Source: Tetragonia tetragonoides (taxonomy: Eukaryota; Streptophyta; Magnoliopsida; Caryophyllales; Aizoaceae). Taken from it: DNA of 64,000 nucleotides. Below, one piece after another: positions 31,401 through 40,509 of the stretch (positions within the stretch are counted from its first letter, which is position 1; each line of letters opens with the position of its first letter). The stretch lies in contig CM076140.1 in NCBI GenBank assembly GCA_038025085.1, positions 37,385,501-37,449,500 on the forward strand, in the 5' to 3' direction. The notes under the pieces were generated by a model that was not told where the DNA came from, made no database searches, and was given only the letters and a program-made list of their open reading frames with translations. Made by a program: the position numbers and the translations under genes.

Positions 31401-33819
31401 GAAGCAGTTCTACAAAGAGAATAATATGATCCGATTCACATGGTTTTATTGCTTAACAGACAGCAAGAGTCTCTAAGCATAATTCCAGTCTAATTTCATG
31501 GCTGATGAGAAAAATGCTCAAGATGATGGGAATTTCAAAGAATATCGCCTTAGCATGATGGCTAAACCACTACATTTTTCTTTTTTTTTTTTTGTCTACT
31601 GTTACCATGGTTATGATCACCCTACATAACACCACATATTAGATATTACCTATTGAAAATTTTCATTTTTCAAATCAAAAGATGTTAGAATACTATGCTG
31701 TTAACATTTGTTACAGCTCATTGATCTCTTAACAAGTTCCCAGAACTAATCACATATCAGATTCAATAGGTGCTAGTTTTGGGTATTTTTGAAACTACTG
31801 ATGTGGTTCATATTTCATATTGCTTTTGCAGGATACCCCTGATATACCAATGGGAAGAAGCCCAAGGACAGATATCCTTCTAAAAGCAGAAACTGCGGTG
31901 CTGGATTGTGGTGGTTGTGTTCTTCGATTGGCAGGACTCTACATATCCTTTTTTGAATTTTTATTTAAGAGATATTAGTCAATATGCACTAGAGACGCCA
32001 GAGTTTTTTCATCTGGAAAACAATTTTTGGATAGCAACCTTAACTTTTAGCACAAAATGGATAGAGGAGCCCACATGTATTGGCTGAAACAAGTGACGAG
32101 TGAAATTCGTCCAGATCACGTGGTTAACCAAATACATTATGAAGTAAACGTTTCTTCTCTCTTATCACTTTATCAGTGTTGCTTTTATCAATTATGCTAT
32201 TTTTGTTCATCTCAATTGAATTGTCACATTCTAGTAGTCTTGTAGCTTGCCAAGCTAGGAGATTAATTAGTCTCTTTATTCAGGTTTGTTTTCATTTAGG
32301 TGCTCTGTGGTTTCGCGTATTATTTTTTAGGTTATATGTTAAGTTTGAATAATTTGACTTAGGTGACACAAGATTTTGTAAATAATTTCACATAGGTGAC
32401 AGATGATGACGGAGGCTAATATCCGTTAACTTTTGTTGACATGTGAAGGGCGATTATCTTTGATGACCCCGATTAATATTGATTAACGTGTTAAAATGTG
32501 GTTTAAAATTATTTTTTTTACAAATAAATTGTGTTTTTGGAAATCAGGTGTTTTGTAAAAGAATTGTTGCAAAACAATTAAAATAATTAAAATCATATTT
32601 TAGCATGTTAATCAATATTAATCGGGGTCATCAAGGATACCTTTCAACGTCAGCAAAAGTTAACGGAAGGTAGCCTCCATCATCACCCGTCACCTAGTGA
32701 AATTATTTACAAAACCTTGTCTTACCTAAGTGAAATTATTCAAACCACATATAACCTAAAAAATAATACGCGAAACCTCAGAGCACCTAAATGAAAATTT
32801 TCCTTAGTTTAATTATGTTAATGATCCTTAGAAGTTGTTCATAGCCTGCTTTAAGTTTATATTTAAAGTGCATAAGTTATCAACTAAAGGTGCACGCTGT
32901 TTGACAAAATATGTGTATATCATGCAAGGTGATAGAAAATGTATATTTGTATGGCATATTTAGCATCCTCTTCCTGCAAGCTATTGAGTATTGAGGGTTA
33001 TGAATTTTGTTGCTGTAGTATGAATCTAGATGGTGTACTTGTGCATCGATTTGTTAGGCCATTGTATAATGTGCTTTTTAATTTTTTTAAATTGTTCTGA
33101 CAGGATGCAGCTAGCCTGGCTGTTGCAATATTGAAGAAGAATATACGTCGACTAGTTTTCTTGGGATGCGACAATCATCCTTTATCAAGGTATATTTGCC
33201 AGTTGTCGTAAATGAGGTAATCTCATTACTCTCATGCCCATCGTTCTCAGTTCTGGTAATTGTGTTTTTTTTGTTCTACTTCATGCAGGCAGGAAATTAT
33301 GGACTTGGTCAATAACAGTGGCAAATTTAGCAAGAAGTTTGAGGGTTTTACAGGTAACTCGACTTTATGTAAGGTCATTACTCATTATCGTGTTTAAAGA
33401 AGATAAAATATATATCTATATATATATATATATATAGATTTTAGCCTCCCCAAGATATAAAAATGGTCTATATTTTTTCTAAGACTTTACACCAGAGTTA
33501 TTGTTTTTAATTGCTAAATACTATTGCCTTTAATCTAATCACCCAATATGGATTGCCGGTTCTGAAATGGGAGCCATAATGGAATCATAATTTCCTTGCA
33601 TATTAAAAAAAAAAAAAAAAAAAATCACCCAATATTGATATACATCAAATGACTTTCATAACCACTGTAGTTTTGGTAACCTACTGTTGATTTTCGACAT
33701 GCAATGATATAGGTACTAGTGGTCCCCTTGGTAAGAGATTGAACAACTCCAAAACCCGTGAAGAAATTGGATGGGAGCCAAAATATCCTAGCTTTGCTCG
33801 ATTTCTTGAAGACTTGTAA
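28466..33819 (+). CDS. Plastid-type NAD(P)-binding Rossmann-fold (atypical SDR, YeeZ-like) protein
   Basis: Nine exons: 28466-28679, 28837-28958, 29777-29949, 30701-30794, 31832-31942, 32054-32143, 33104-33189, 33289-33353 and 33713-33819. They join in frame to 353 residues. All introns are GT-AG except intron 5, which is AT-AC. Residues 1 to about 65 are Ser/Leu-rich with few acidic residues, like a chloroplast transit peptide; Met63 could be an alternative start. LLIVGPGVLGRLVA (94-107) is the Rossmann dinucleotide-binding loop (GxGxxG). Later come VIFCAPP, the FVFTSSSAPYD segment typical of atypical SDRs, VLRLAGLY, RGAHMYW and the C-terminal GTSGPLGKRL. The closest family I know is the plant relatives of bacterial YeeZ, including, I believe, Arabidopsis At1g19690. 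The substrate is unknown. The intact frame and clean splice sites indicate a functional gene. Confidence 0.92.
29247..29484. mobile_element. Tourist/Harbinger-like MITE in intron 2
   Basis: 238 bp with inverted ends GTCTCTGTTTGATT and AATCAAACAGAGCC, flanked by TTA at 29244-29246 and 29485-29487. The 3-bp TTA duplication and the ends fit PIF/Harbinger-derived MITEs. Inside are repeated CAGTTCAGTTC words and an AT-rich palindromic centre. It lies wholly within an intron of the Rossmann-protein gene. Confidence 0.8.
30855..31103. mobile_element. MITE-like insertion in intron 4
   Basis: About 249 bp with imperfect inverted ends (GTGGTTGTTTGGTTGA and TTGAACCAAACGGC) between direct repeats TACTTG (30849-30854 and 31104-31109). 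Internal inverted ACTTCCTCC/GGAGGAAGT-like words and a C-rich run (about 30970-30988) are present. The superfamily is unclear. Confidence 0.5.
31943..32053 (+). other. U12-type AT-AC intron (intron 5)
   Basis: The 111-nt intron starts ATATCCTTTT, the U12 5' splice-site consensus, and ends TTAGCAC with terminal AC. A U12 branch site, CCTTAAC, lies at 32038-32044, about 10 bases before the acceptor. No GT donor at the exon 5 end gives the conserved join, and reading on reaches a stop within a few codons. Splicing as AT-AC yields the in-frame join LAGLY-KMDRGAH. An AG three bases earlier is an alternative acceptor that would add one residue. Confidence 0.9.
32289..32797. mobile_element. Long-armed foldback element in intron 6
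   Basis: About 509 bp made of two long inverted arms. The left arm begins TTTTCATTTAGGTGCTCTG and contains GGTTTCGCGTATTATTTTTT; the right arm is its near-complement ending at 32797. Arms extend over about 200 bp, including TTAATATTGATTAA-like and CCCGATTAATATT segments, leaving a short centre near 32500-32570. The transcript could form a long hairpin in this intron. The target duplication is not clear. Confidence 0.8.
33408..33437. repeat. (TA)n microsatellite in intron 8
   Basis: A run of alternating TA with one TC interruption lies shortly after exon 8. An A-run follows in the same intron at about 33604-33623. The short ORF overlapping it (33234-33437) is an artefact of exon 8 plus the repeat. 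Confidence 0.8.
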
Positions 33820-36800
33820 TTGTAATCAAGAAAAGTACCTCTCTGTGGTGAGTGACTGAGTGGTCTCTCCCCCCCTTCCTTCCATTTTCTTTTCTTTTTC
33901 CTTGGAGTGGGGTTAGGAAGGGGGAGGGTGCTGTTTGGGCTTCTTGATTTCTTATCTCTCTTCTTGTGTTGGGATGTTCACAAAAGTTGAGCTTTATCCT
34001 TGTATAGATGTTTTACGCTAAAGACAAATGCAATTTGCTTCTTTTCAATTCAAAATTCACATTCATTTGGCAAATCATGTGAAGCAATTTGAAAGCTGAG
34101 AATTAGGGTTTAGAGATTATGTCCAATGTCCTTGGCCTAAATCTGTTTTCTTAATATTTTCTGTGAGGATAATGGCCATAAGCATACCCTCTTCAGAATG
34201 CTTCCCTTTAGGTTACATTTTGTCATTCACACTTACTTTCTGAGCTTATACCAAGGGAGTTTATTTTTCTTTAAGCTTGTACAATTTCTGAAACTATGCA
34301 TCTCAAACTTATGAAAGTTTTTTATTGACATCATATGGCAATTTAGTTGCTGGACTTGCTATGCTTCTTGAATATCTGTACCAATCTTACGTCCTCAAGT
34401 TGCGTTCTCGAAATTTGCTTCTTACCTTTCTGCTGCTGGACCAGAATGTCTGATATCTGATTTTTGATTTTCTTCCTTACTCTATTCAATAACCTACGCT
34501 GCGATTCCTTATTATCTTCACCGTCAGGATCAATGTTCTATTTTCCCTCAAGTATACAGTAGAGGATCCTGACTCACTCAATTCAGTAATGAACACTGAT
34601 GAATTGTACTTGCTGGACTTTTCTCTCTGCTGTTCTCGCTTGTATAGTTTTTCGTTCTGGTATGCCTATTCTGTTTGGCTCAAAGATTCTGTCATTGAAT
34701 TGATTGAATGCTATGCAGCTCTGCCTTGTTCTGGTGTGGCTAATCGATTCAGCTCCAAGATTATGTCCTTGATAGACGGGATTCTGTCCTTTTTCTTTGC
34801 TGTATTGCTAAATTGAGCCATTTGTCTCTGTGATAGCCTAGACAGAATGATGATTTCATGTATTTTGCTGTAAATTTTAGTATGATGGGTACCCAATTTG
34901 ATTAGTAACTTGTTAATATCTGCAAAGTTTCTAGACACCAAATATGTCAGCTCTCTCATTAGTCCTGGTCTTCGTGGTACTTTAATTTGAATCTGTTTCC
35001 TAATTGCCCCCTCCCCCCCCCCCCCCAAAAAAAAAAAAAATGTCTGAAATGTTTATTATGCTATGTGTAGATTCATTATGTTTATATCTACTTGGTATTT
35101 ACTTACCCGACTCGCCACGGTCAAATTGACCGAAACTACTGAACTGTAGACAATAGTATCAATGTATTGTTTTCCAAAACTGACCTAATCCAATCTAAAT
35201 CGAAATCTGATTAAAATAAATAGTAACTGAATTGACCCAAAGTCGATAACATGATATTCAGAAGCCAATAAGTTTTGTCGAGGACGCTTTAAGGTGAGGC
35301 TATTTCTATCTAGAGTGGCGTCGGCGTGACATTATGCTTGTATGAGAGGCCTTATCTTAATGGCACCTCATACAAGATTTTGTGTTAAGCAGCAGTTCTA
35401 ACCCGAAATAAACACGACTCAGTATCCACTCAACACGGAATCACGGATACACCTTCACTTGCTAGGTGTATACTCTGTATAGTGTGAGGTATGGTGGTGA
35501 TGTTTAGCAGCTATAGTTTGTGTGTTGTAAATTGTAATAGGTATTATAGACTCAAGTTGACTTGAAACCCGACATTGACTGAAACCTACCTCAACTCAAA
35601 CATACTCAGACAATACGAAATAATTAGAGCCCCTAATAACTCGTAGTCAAAATAAAGGTCATATCCAAAACCGATTTAATCTACCTGATTTCACCTCGAA
35701 TTATAGTATTTCTCTGCTCACACATGGTTAGGAGGGCAAATTAGTCACGTTGAGTTGGGAAAGTATAGGGAAACAAGTCACGTTGAACTAATATGTGAAT
35801 TCAATTGCTCAAACTCACGATAATTTTATCTTACCTTGAGATAGAGTCAAGAAGGAAACTTCTTGCTGAAATTTAACTTGTTTGAAGGGTCTGGTTAGTT
35901 GGAGTGTTTTTTAATTTTTATTTTATTATAAACTAAAAATTAGTTTTTAAAAATCACAATTTTTGATTTTGGTATATTGTTATCAAGTTTGAAAATTAAG
36001 TACACAACTATAAGAAAAATAGTTCAGCTCCAAACAAATCTTCTATATACATAGATAACATATTTTCAAAATCAAAAAAGTTACAATTGGCAAAAGACCT
36101 TGAATGGGTCCAACATTTTCATTATGTTTTATCTTTAAAATGACTTAGATCATGATATCTCGTTCACACAATTCATCAGTCAATATAACTTTTCAAAAAA
36201 ATAATAATAAATCATGAATCAATATAAGCTTAATATTTGAGTTTGGTCGAATTTTTGCACACTTGTTTGTAGTTTATCAACTTGCTTACCAGTTTTAACT
36301 AGTTCAAGTGTTGGTATAAAGTTTAGAAAATTTGTAGTTTTAGAAAACTTTTAAAATTAATTTATATTATTTGAACATTTTTTAATAAAAATTAAAAAAG
36401 GAAGAAAAAAATCTAAAAATAGCTGACAAATACACCAACTTACATTTCTACTTTCTACAAAAAAAAAAAAACACTTACCTTTCTACTTTTCACATTCTCT
36501 ATCGTATGTGATGTCATGAGCCAGAAGATCAAGGCAATCATCATTTCAAATGATTAAAAACTATTGGCCCCTTATAACTTCCAATTTTAGGATTCTTGAT
36601 ACCATATTCCCCATAATTGGTCAAATAATATGTCCTACATCTAAAATATTCACACTATTGGACAAAGAGCAAACTAATATTGAAAGCTTAGTTGCGACAA
36701 CTACTTGGTCGGCATAAAACCACATGTCAAGTAGTAGAATGCACATAGGCTCACTAGCAAATTGAGTTTAATAAATCCAAATCCCGAATAAAATAAAGCA

Positions 36801-37011
36801 ATGAAAATGACTCAAATGCGATTATAATGTTTTTAGTCTTAGTCAACTTCTCCAACTTGGTTATTTTGGACCATTATTTCCTCACAGTTTTTCCTTTATT
36901 TGCATAAAAAAAAGACCAAGACAACAACCATCAAGAACCAAGTTAAGAGTTTCCTTACAGTCCTAAGGGCCAAGAGATACAGAAGAAGAACAAGGCTGCA
37001 GGTTGGTGATC
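33820..37011. other. 3' flank of the Rossmann gene and intergenic DNA
   Basis: The first few hundred bases after the stop codon at 33817-33819 presumably hold the 3' UTR. From 34400 to 35040 there is T-rich, low-complexity sequence with a run of C then A (about 35011-35040). From 35100 to 36980 the DNA is AT-rich with no recognised element. The minus-strand ORF 34711-35028 begins in the C-run and has no known domain, so I do not call it a gene. The 5' UTR and promoter of the small membrane protein presumably lie in 36880-37011, where a TGCATAAAAAAAAG stretch (about 36902) could serve as a TATA-like element. Confidence 0.5.
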
Positions 37012-37173
37012 ATGGGAAAGTTATGCTGCGCTGCTAGCAACGACGACGACAATGGCATTGATCTCCCTAAAGTTTTGATTGCCATATTTGTTGTTCTTAT
37101 GTTCTTCTATCTCATTGTGTGCTCCCGTGATCCTCCTCGGAGACGGGTTGTCGCGGTTTACCGGTGTGGTTGA
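37012..37173 (+). CDS. Small single-pass membrane protein, 53 residues
   Basis: An ATG in a plant-like context (GATCATGGGA) opens an uninterrupted 53-codon frame ending TGA at 37171-37173. The N-terminus is MGKLCCAAS followed by an acidic stretch NDDDNG. Residues about 20-39 form one hydrophobic segment (LPKVLIAIFVVLMFFYLIVC). The tail is very basic, SRDPPRRRVVAVYRCG. Charge distribution suggests membrane insertion with the basic tail on the cytosolic side. The Gly2 and Cys5/Cys6 next to it could be N-myristoylated and palmitoylated, which is inference only. I do not recognise a named family, though the basic C-terminus looks like constrained coding sequence. It stands alone on the plus strand, 3.2 kb downstream of the Rossmann-protein gene. 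A chance ORF remains possible. Confidence 0.6.
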   Translation: MGKLCCAASNDDDNGIDLPKVLIAIFVVLMFFYLIVCSRDPPRRRVVAVYRCG

Positions 37174-37386
37174 TAAGGTTTTTCTTCCCTCTTTCTTAGC
37201 TTCTTGTTTCCCTATTTCATATTTGTAGTACAGTTCTTTGATGAAATTAGCTATATGTATATGCCTACTCTTCATATATATATGTTCAATAAGAATTTGA
37301 TACTTACAGATGTTTGTATGTGGAAATTTTGCTGAGTAATCTATATCTTTATTAGCTTCTTACAAAAGTCCATATTTGGCTTGAGC

Positions 37387-37522
37387 ATGGGATGAATAGC
37401 GCAATGGTACATCCCCTACTCGTCCCCACCTATCACATAGAATCGAGTCTCCTTAGTCATTATCGTAAAAAAGGAGGCTTTCTTCCAATTTCAAAAAAAA
37501 AAAAACAAAAATAGAAAAAAAA
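37387..37522 (+). mobile_element. tRNA-derived SINE with 20-bp TSD
   Basis: The element contains an A-box-like TAGCGCAATGG (about 37398-37408) and a B-box-like GAATCGAGTC (about 37441-37450), the spacing of a Pol III promoter, and ends in an A-rich tail. It is flanked by a 20-bp duplication with two mismatches, AGTCCATATTTGGCTTGAGC (37367-37386) and AGTCAATATGTGGCTTGAGC (37523-37542). Length is about 136 bp. Confidence 0.85.
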
Positions 37523-37542
37523 AGTCAATATGTGGCTTGAGC

Positions 37543-38968
37543 TTCGACCTCGTTTTCTACTCCCATCATGGTCTACCCCCTATTTGGCCGTATGTCCAAC
37601 ATCTCTGACTCATTATACATGTTAGTCAATGAGCAAGATTTTTTGAACCATAAACCAATATGATGTTCATAAGAGAAGATGAATTTGGTCATTTTGCCTG
37701 GGAGATACTCAACTTGAGCAAGCAATTTGAAGTCTGCCGGTCGTTGGCAAATGCCAAGTTATCTCATGCTTTAGCTCATGATGTAGTGTGTCCTATTTTT
37801 GTGTCTCATACGAAATGTGACGTCCATCCTAGCACTTGGCATTATATTTTCTAGTTTTCATATTTTCAGGATTTGTGTGTGGCCTTTATTCTCCTTCTGC
37901 CATACAAATGTAAAGCTTGTAAATTAATGAAGTGTGAGCAAGTTTACTAGCTAGCAACAATGTTTTCAGCCACAATATCTACAACACCTATGCTAGGATG
38001 GCATGCTAGGACGGTGATAATATTTAGCTTTACAAAGTTGAATATTTTGCCCATCAACCTTGAATTCTTAGGCTCAGCATTTAATGTCATGTCCCCTGCC
38101 AATCTCTATAAAAGGGAAAACTTTGCAATGACATTGGCATCATGGCAAATACACAAAACCAAAGTATTAGCCAAGATACAATTTGTTCACTTTCTTGGAG
38201 ATTTTATTTCTTTACTTTTCTGGTTAAACACAAAGTATTATTCTCATTGTGCTAATTAATTAATTAGCTCATTGACAATTTATTTGTAGTTATCTCCTTT
38301 AAAGTGAAATTATTTGCTCGTTGTCATTCGTGAACGTAGGTCACTTTGATTGAACCACATTAAATCCTTGTGTCTCGTTTTTCTCTTTTATTTCTCAATT
38401 TAATTCACTTCTCATTTTTTATTATTCCGCAAGTCACAACCCTAAGTATTCCCAACAAGTGATATTAGAGAATTTGGTTCTTAATGTCGACCGTTACAAA
38501 GTTTGATGTCGAGAAGTTCGATGGCAAGATTAGCTTTTCAGTTTGGAAACTCCAGATGAAAGTCGTTCTTTCATAGAACGGATTAAAAAAAGCGCTAGGG
38601 GGTAAGTCCAAGAAACCCCCTACTATGTCAGACGAGCAATGGGAGGAGTTAGACGAGAAGGCGTCATCTGCAATCCAATTGTGCATTTCCAAGGAGGTAA
38701 TCCATGAGGAGACTGCTGCAAGACTTTGGCTAAAGCTGGAGTCATTATACATGAGTACATGACCACGAGTCTCGGCAACAAATTCCGTCTCAAAGAACGT
38801 TTATATGTTCCGCATGGACAAAGGTACTTCGATAAAATCTCATATTGATGATCTTAATTCGATTATAATGGATTTAGAAAATATTGACATTAAAATTGAG
38901 GATGAGGATAAAGTTGTGTTATTGGTTGTTTTTTTACCGTCTATTTATAAACACTTTATTAAAATCAT
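37543..38968 (+). mobile_element. Copia element 5' part, cut by a LINE
   Basis: A degenerate initiator tRNA-Met primer site (AGTGATATTAGAG, about 38458-38470) precedes a copia gag frame. The LTR should lie upstream and end near 38456 (ATTCCCAACA); a CTATAAAAGGG promoter-like box is at about 38106, but I cannot fix the left LTR boundary. The gag stops at the poly(T) of the inserted LINE at 38970. The ORFs at 37660-37854 and 37960-38259 lie in the presumed LTR and are not called as genes. Confidence 0.6.
38484..38968 (+). pseudogene. Copia gag fragment (UBN2-type)
   Basis: Starts MSTVTKFDVEKFDGK and includes SVWKLQMK, then an in-frame stop, then ASSAIQLCIS and, after another stop and frame change, the segment 38805-38968 with MDKGTSIKSHIDDLNSIIMD and LLVVFLPSIY. 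This is the copia gag pattern (binding and multimerisation of the element RNA). It is truncated at 38969 by LINE insertion and broken by stops. Confidence 0.75.
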
Positions 38969-39239
38969 GTTTTTTTTTTTTTTTGGAAAATGGTTAGCTT
39001 TGCATTCCATTCTCCAAAAGGATACCAGAATAGTACCCCTGGAGTGAATCAGATTACAACCCACTAATCATATGTACCAGTATAGCACAATATGAAAGGG
39101 GCCAGAACTTACAGAGGAAAACTTACTTACATCTGCCACATTGCTACAGACATCTCAACAAATAAGCATCAGGCTACACAAATCAAAACTAAAACCATCT
39201 CAACAAAATAACGGACGGATTTGGTCTTCCCCAAACCGG

Positions 39240-40504
39240 GCATAAGCTCTAATACACACATCAGTTTAAGTATATCGTATCAGCAAGTCTGGGTTTCTCT
39301 TCTCGTCTGTGAAGACTCTCATGTTCCTTTCTAACAATAGGTGATATATAGTACTCTGCAAGGCTGCTTTTCTTGTACTCTGCCAAGGTTTCTTCTGTCT
39401 GCAAGTTCTGTTCCCTCTGAACAGACTAGGTTCTTCTATTGATGTCAACCCAGTATAACACTCTAGTCCACACCTCACTAGAATAGGAGCATGCAAAGAA
39501 CAAATGGGAGACAGTTTCATCAGAGCTTCTGCACAAGGGGCAATTGGTCTCAACCATTACTTTTCTCCTGATCAAGTTATCCTTTGTAGCTAGTTTTCCT
39601 ACAACAACTAGCCATCAGATAACTCCTTAGGAACACCAATATTATGCCATAACACCTTGCTCCAGCTCACATTTCTAGCTGGCCCTCTGAAAAACTCATA
39701 AGCAGCCCAACTTTGAACCTGCCATTTAAGCACCAAGAATCCAGTTGACCCTTAGCATGCATCTCTCCACCACATGCCTCAATTAAGGAGTCACACACCT
39801 GCAAGAGTTTTTTCCACACCCAAGAGTCACCTTGCTTTACTAGTGTGTGCCACAAATCATGATTTCTTAAGTAGTAGGCATTAATCCACTTTGCTCAGCT
39901 ACTTGCCTTATTAGTAAGCCGTAACCTTTTCGGCCTACAAGATTTGTTCTAGCTCAAGATCTCCTTAATATTGAGTCCCCCCTGGTGACAAGGTATGCAG
40001 ATAGCATTCCAACTCACCATGGCCATCTTTTTACCATCTTTGCTTGCCAGAAGGAGAGGAGATGAAAAGTCCAGTGTTGTGTTTTCTTCATCAACTTGTC
40101 AATTAAAGGCCTACGCATATGCTTTGTAAGTCTGGAGGCAGAGAGAGGCACCCCCAAGGTAGGTGAAAGGAAATTTCCCACTACTGCAGCCAGTAACTTG
40201 CCTGATATTGTCTCTAACTGTAGAGCTAACACCCCCAAAGTAGATAGAGGTTTTTGCAAGATTAGCTTGTAAGCCAGAGATGTCAGCAAAAAGATTAAAC
40301 TTCCTCCTAATAGTTGTCAGATAGTTAACATCTCCACGAGAGAAAATAAGCAAATCATCAGCAAATGCAAGGTGTGTCAAGCCCACTCTGGAACAATTTT
40401 GGTGAGATTTAAACTTCTCATCACAAGTTCCATGCATATGACAAATAAGGAGAGATAGTATCCCCTTTCCTCAAACCCCTCATCTCTTTGAAATAACATT
40501 GGAA
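39240..40504 (-). pseudogene. LINE ORF2 C-terminal half: RT palm, zf-RVT
   Basis: From the insertion point leftwards: RGLRKGDTISPYL (about 40480-40440), the catalytic THLAFADDLLIFSRG (about 40380-40335), a thumb-like segment, zf-RVT cysteines (CPLCRSSDETVSHLFFAC, about 39545-39490 in another frame) and the ERNMRVFTDEK tail (about 39330). Several stops and frame changes make it non-functional. Confidence 0.8.
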
Positions 40505-40509
40505 AGAAC

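Noticed and set aside
34711..35028. Minus-strand ORF of 105 codons downstream of the Rossmann gene
   Set aside because: It starts in a C-run (poly-Gly start), shows no known domain and has no splice or promoter context. Probably a chance ORF.
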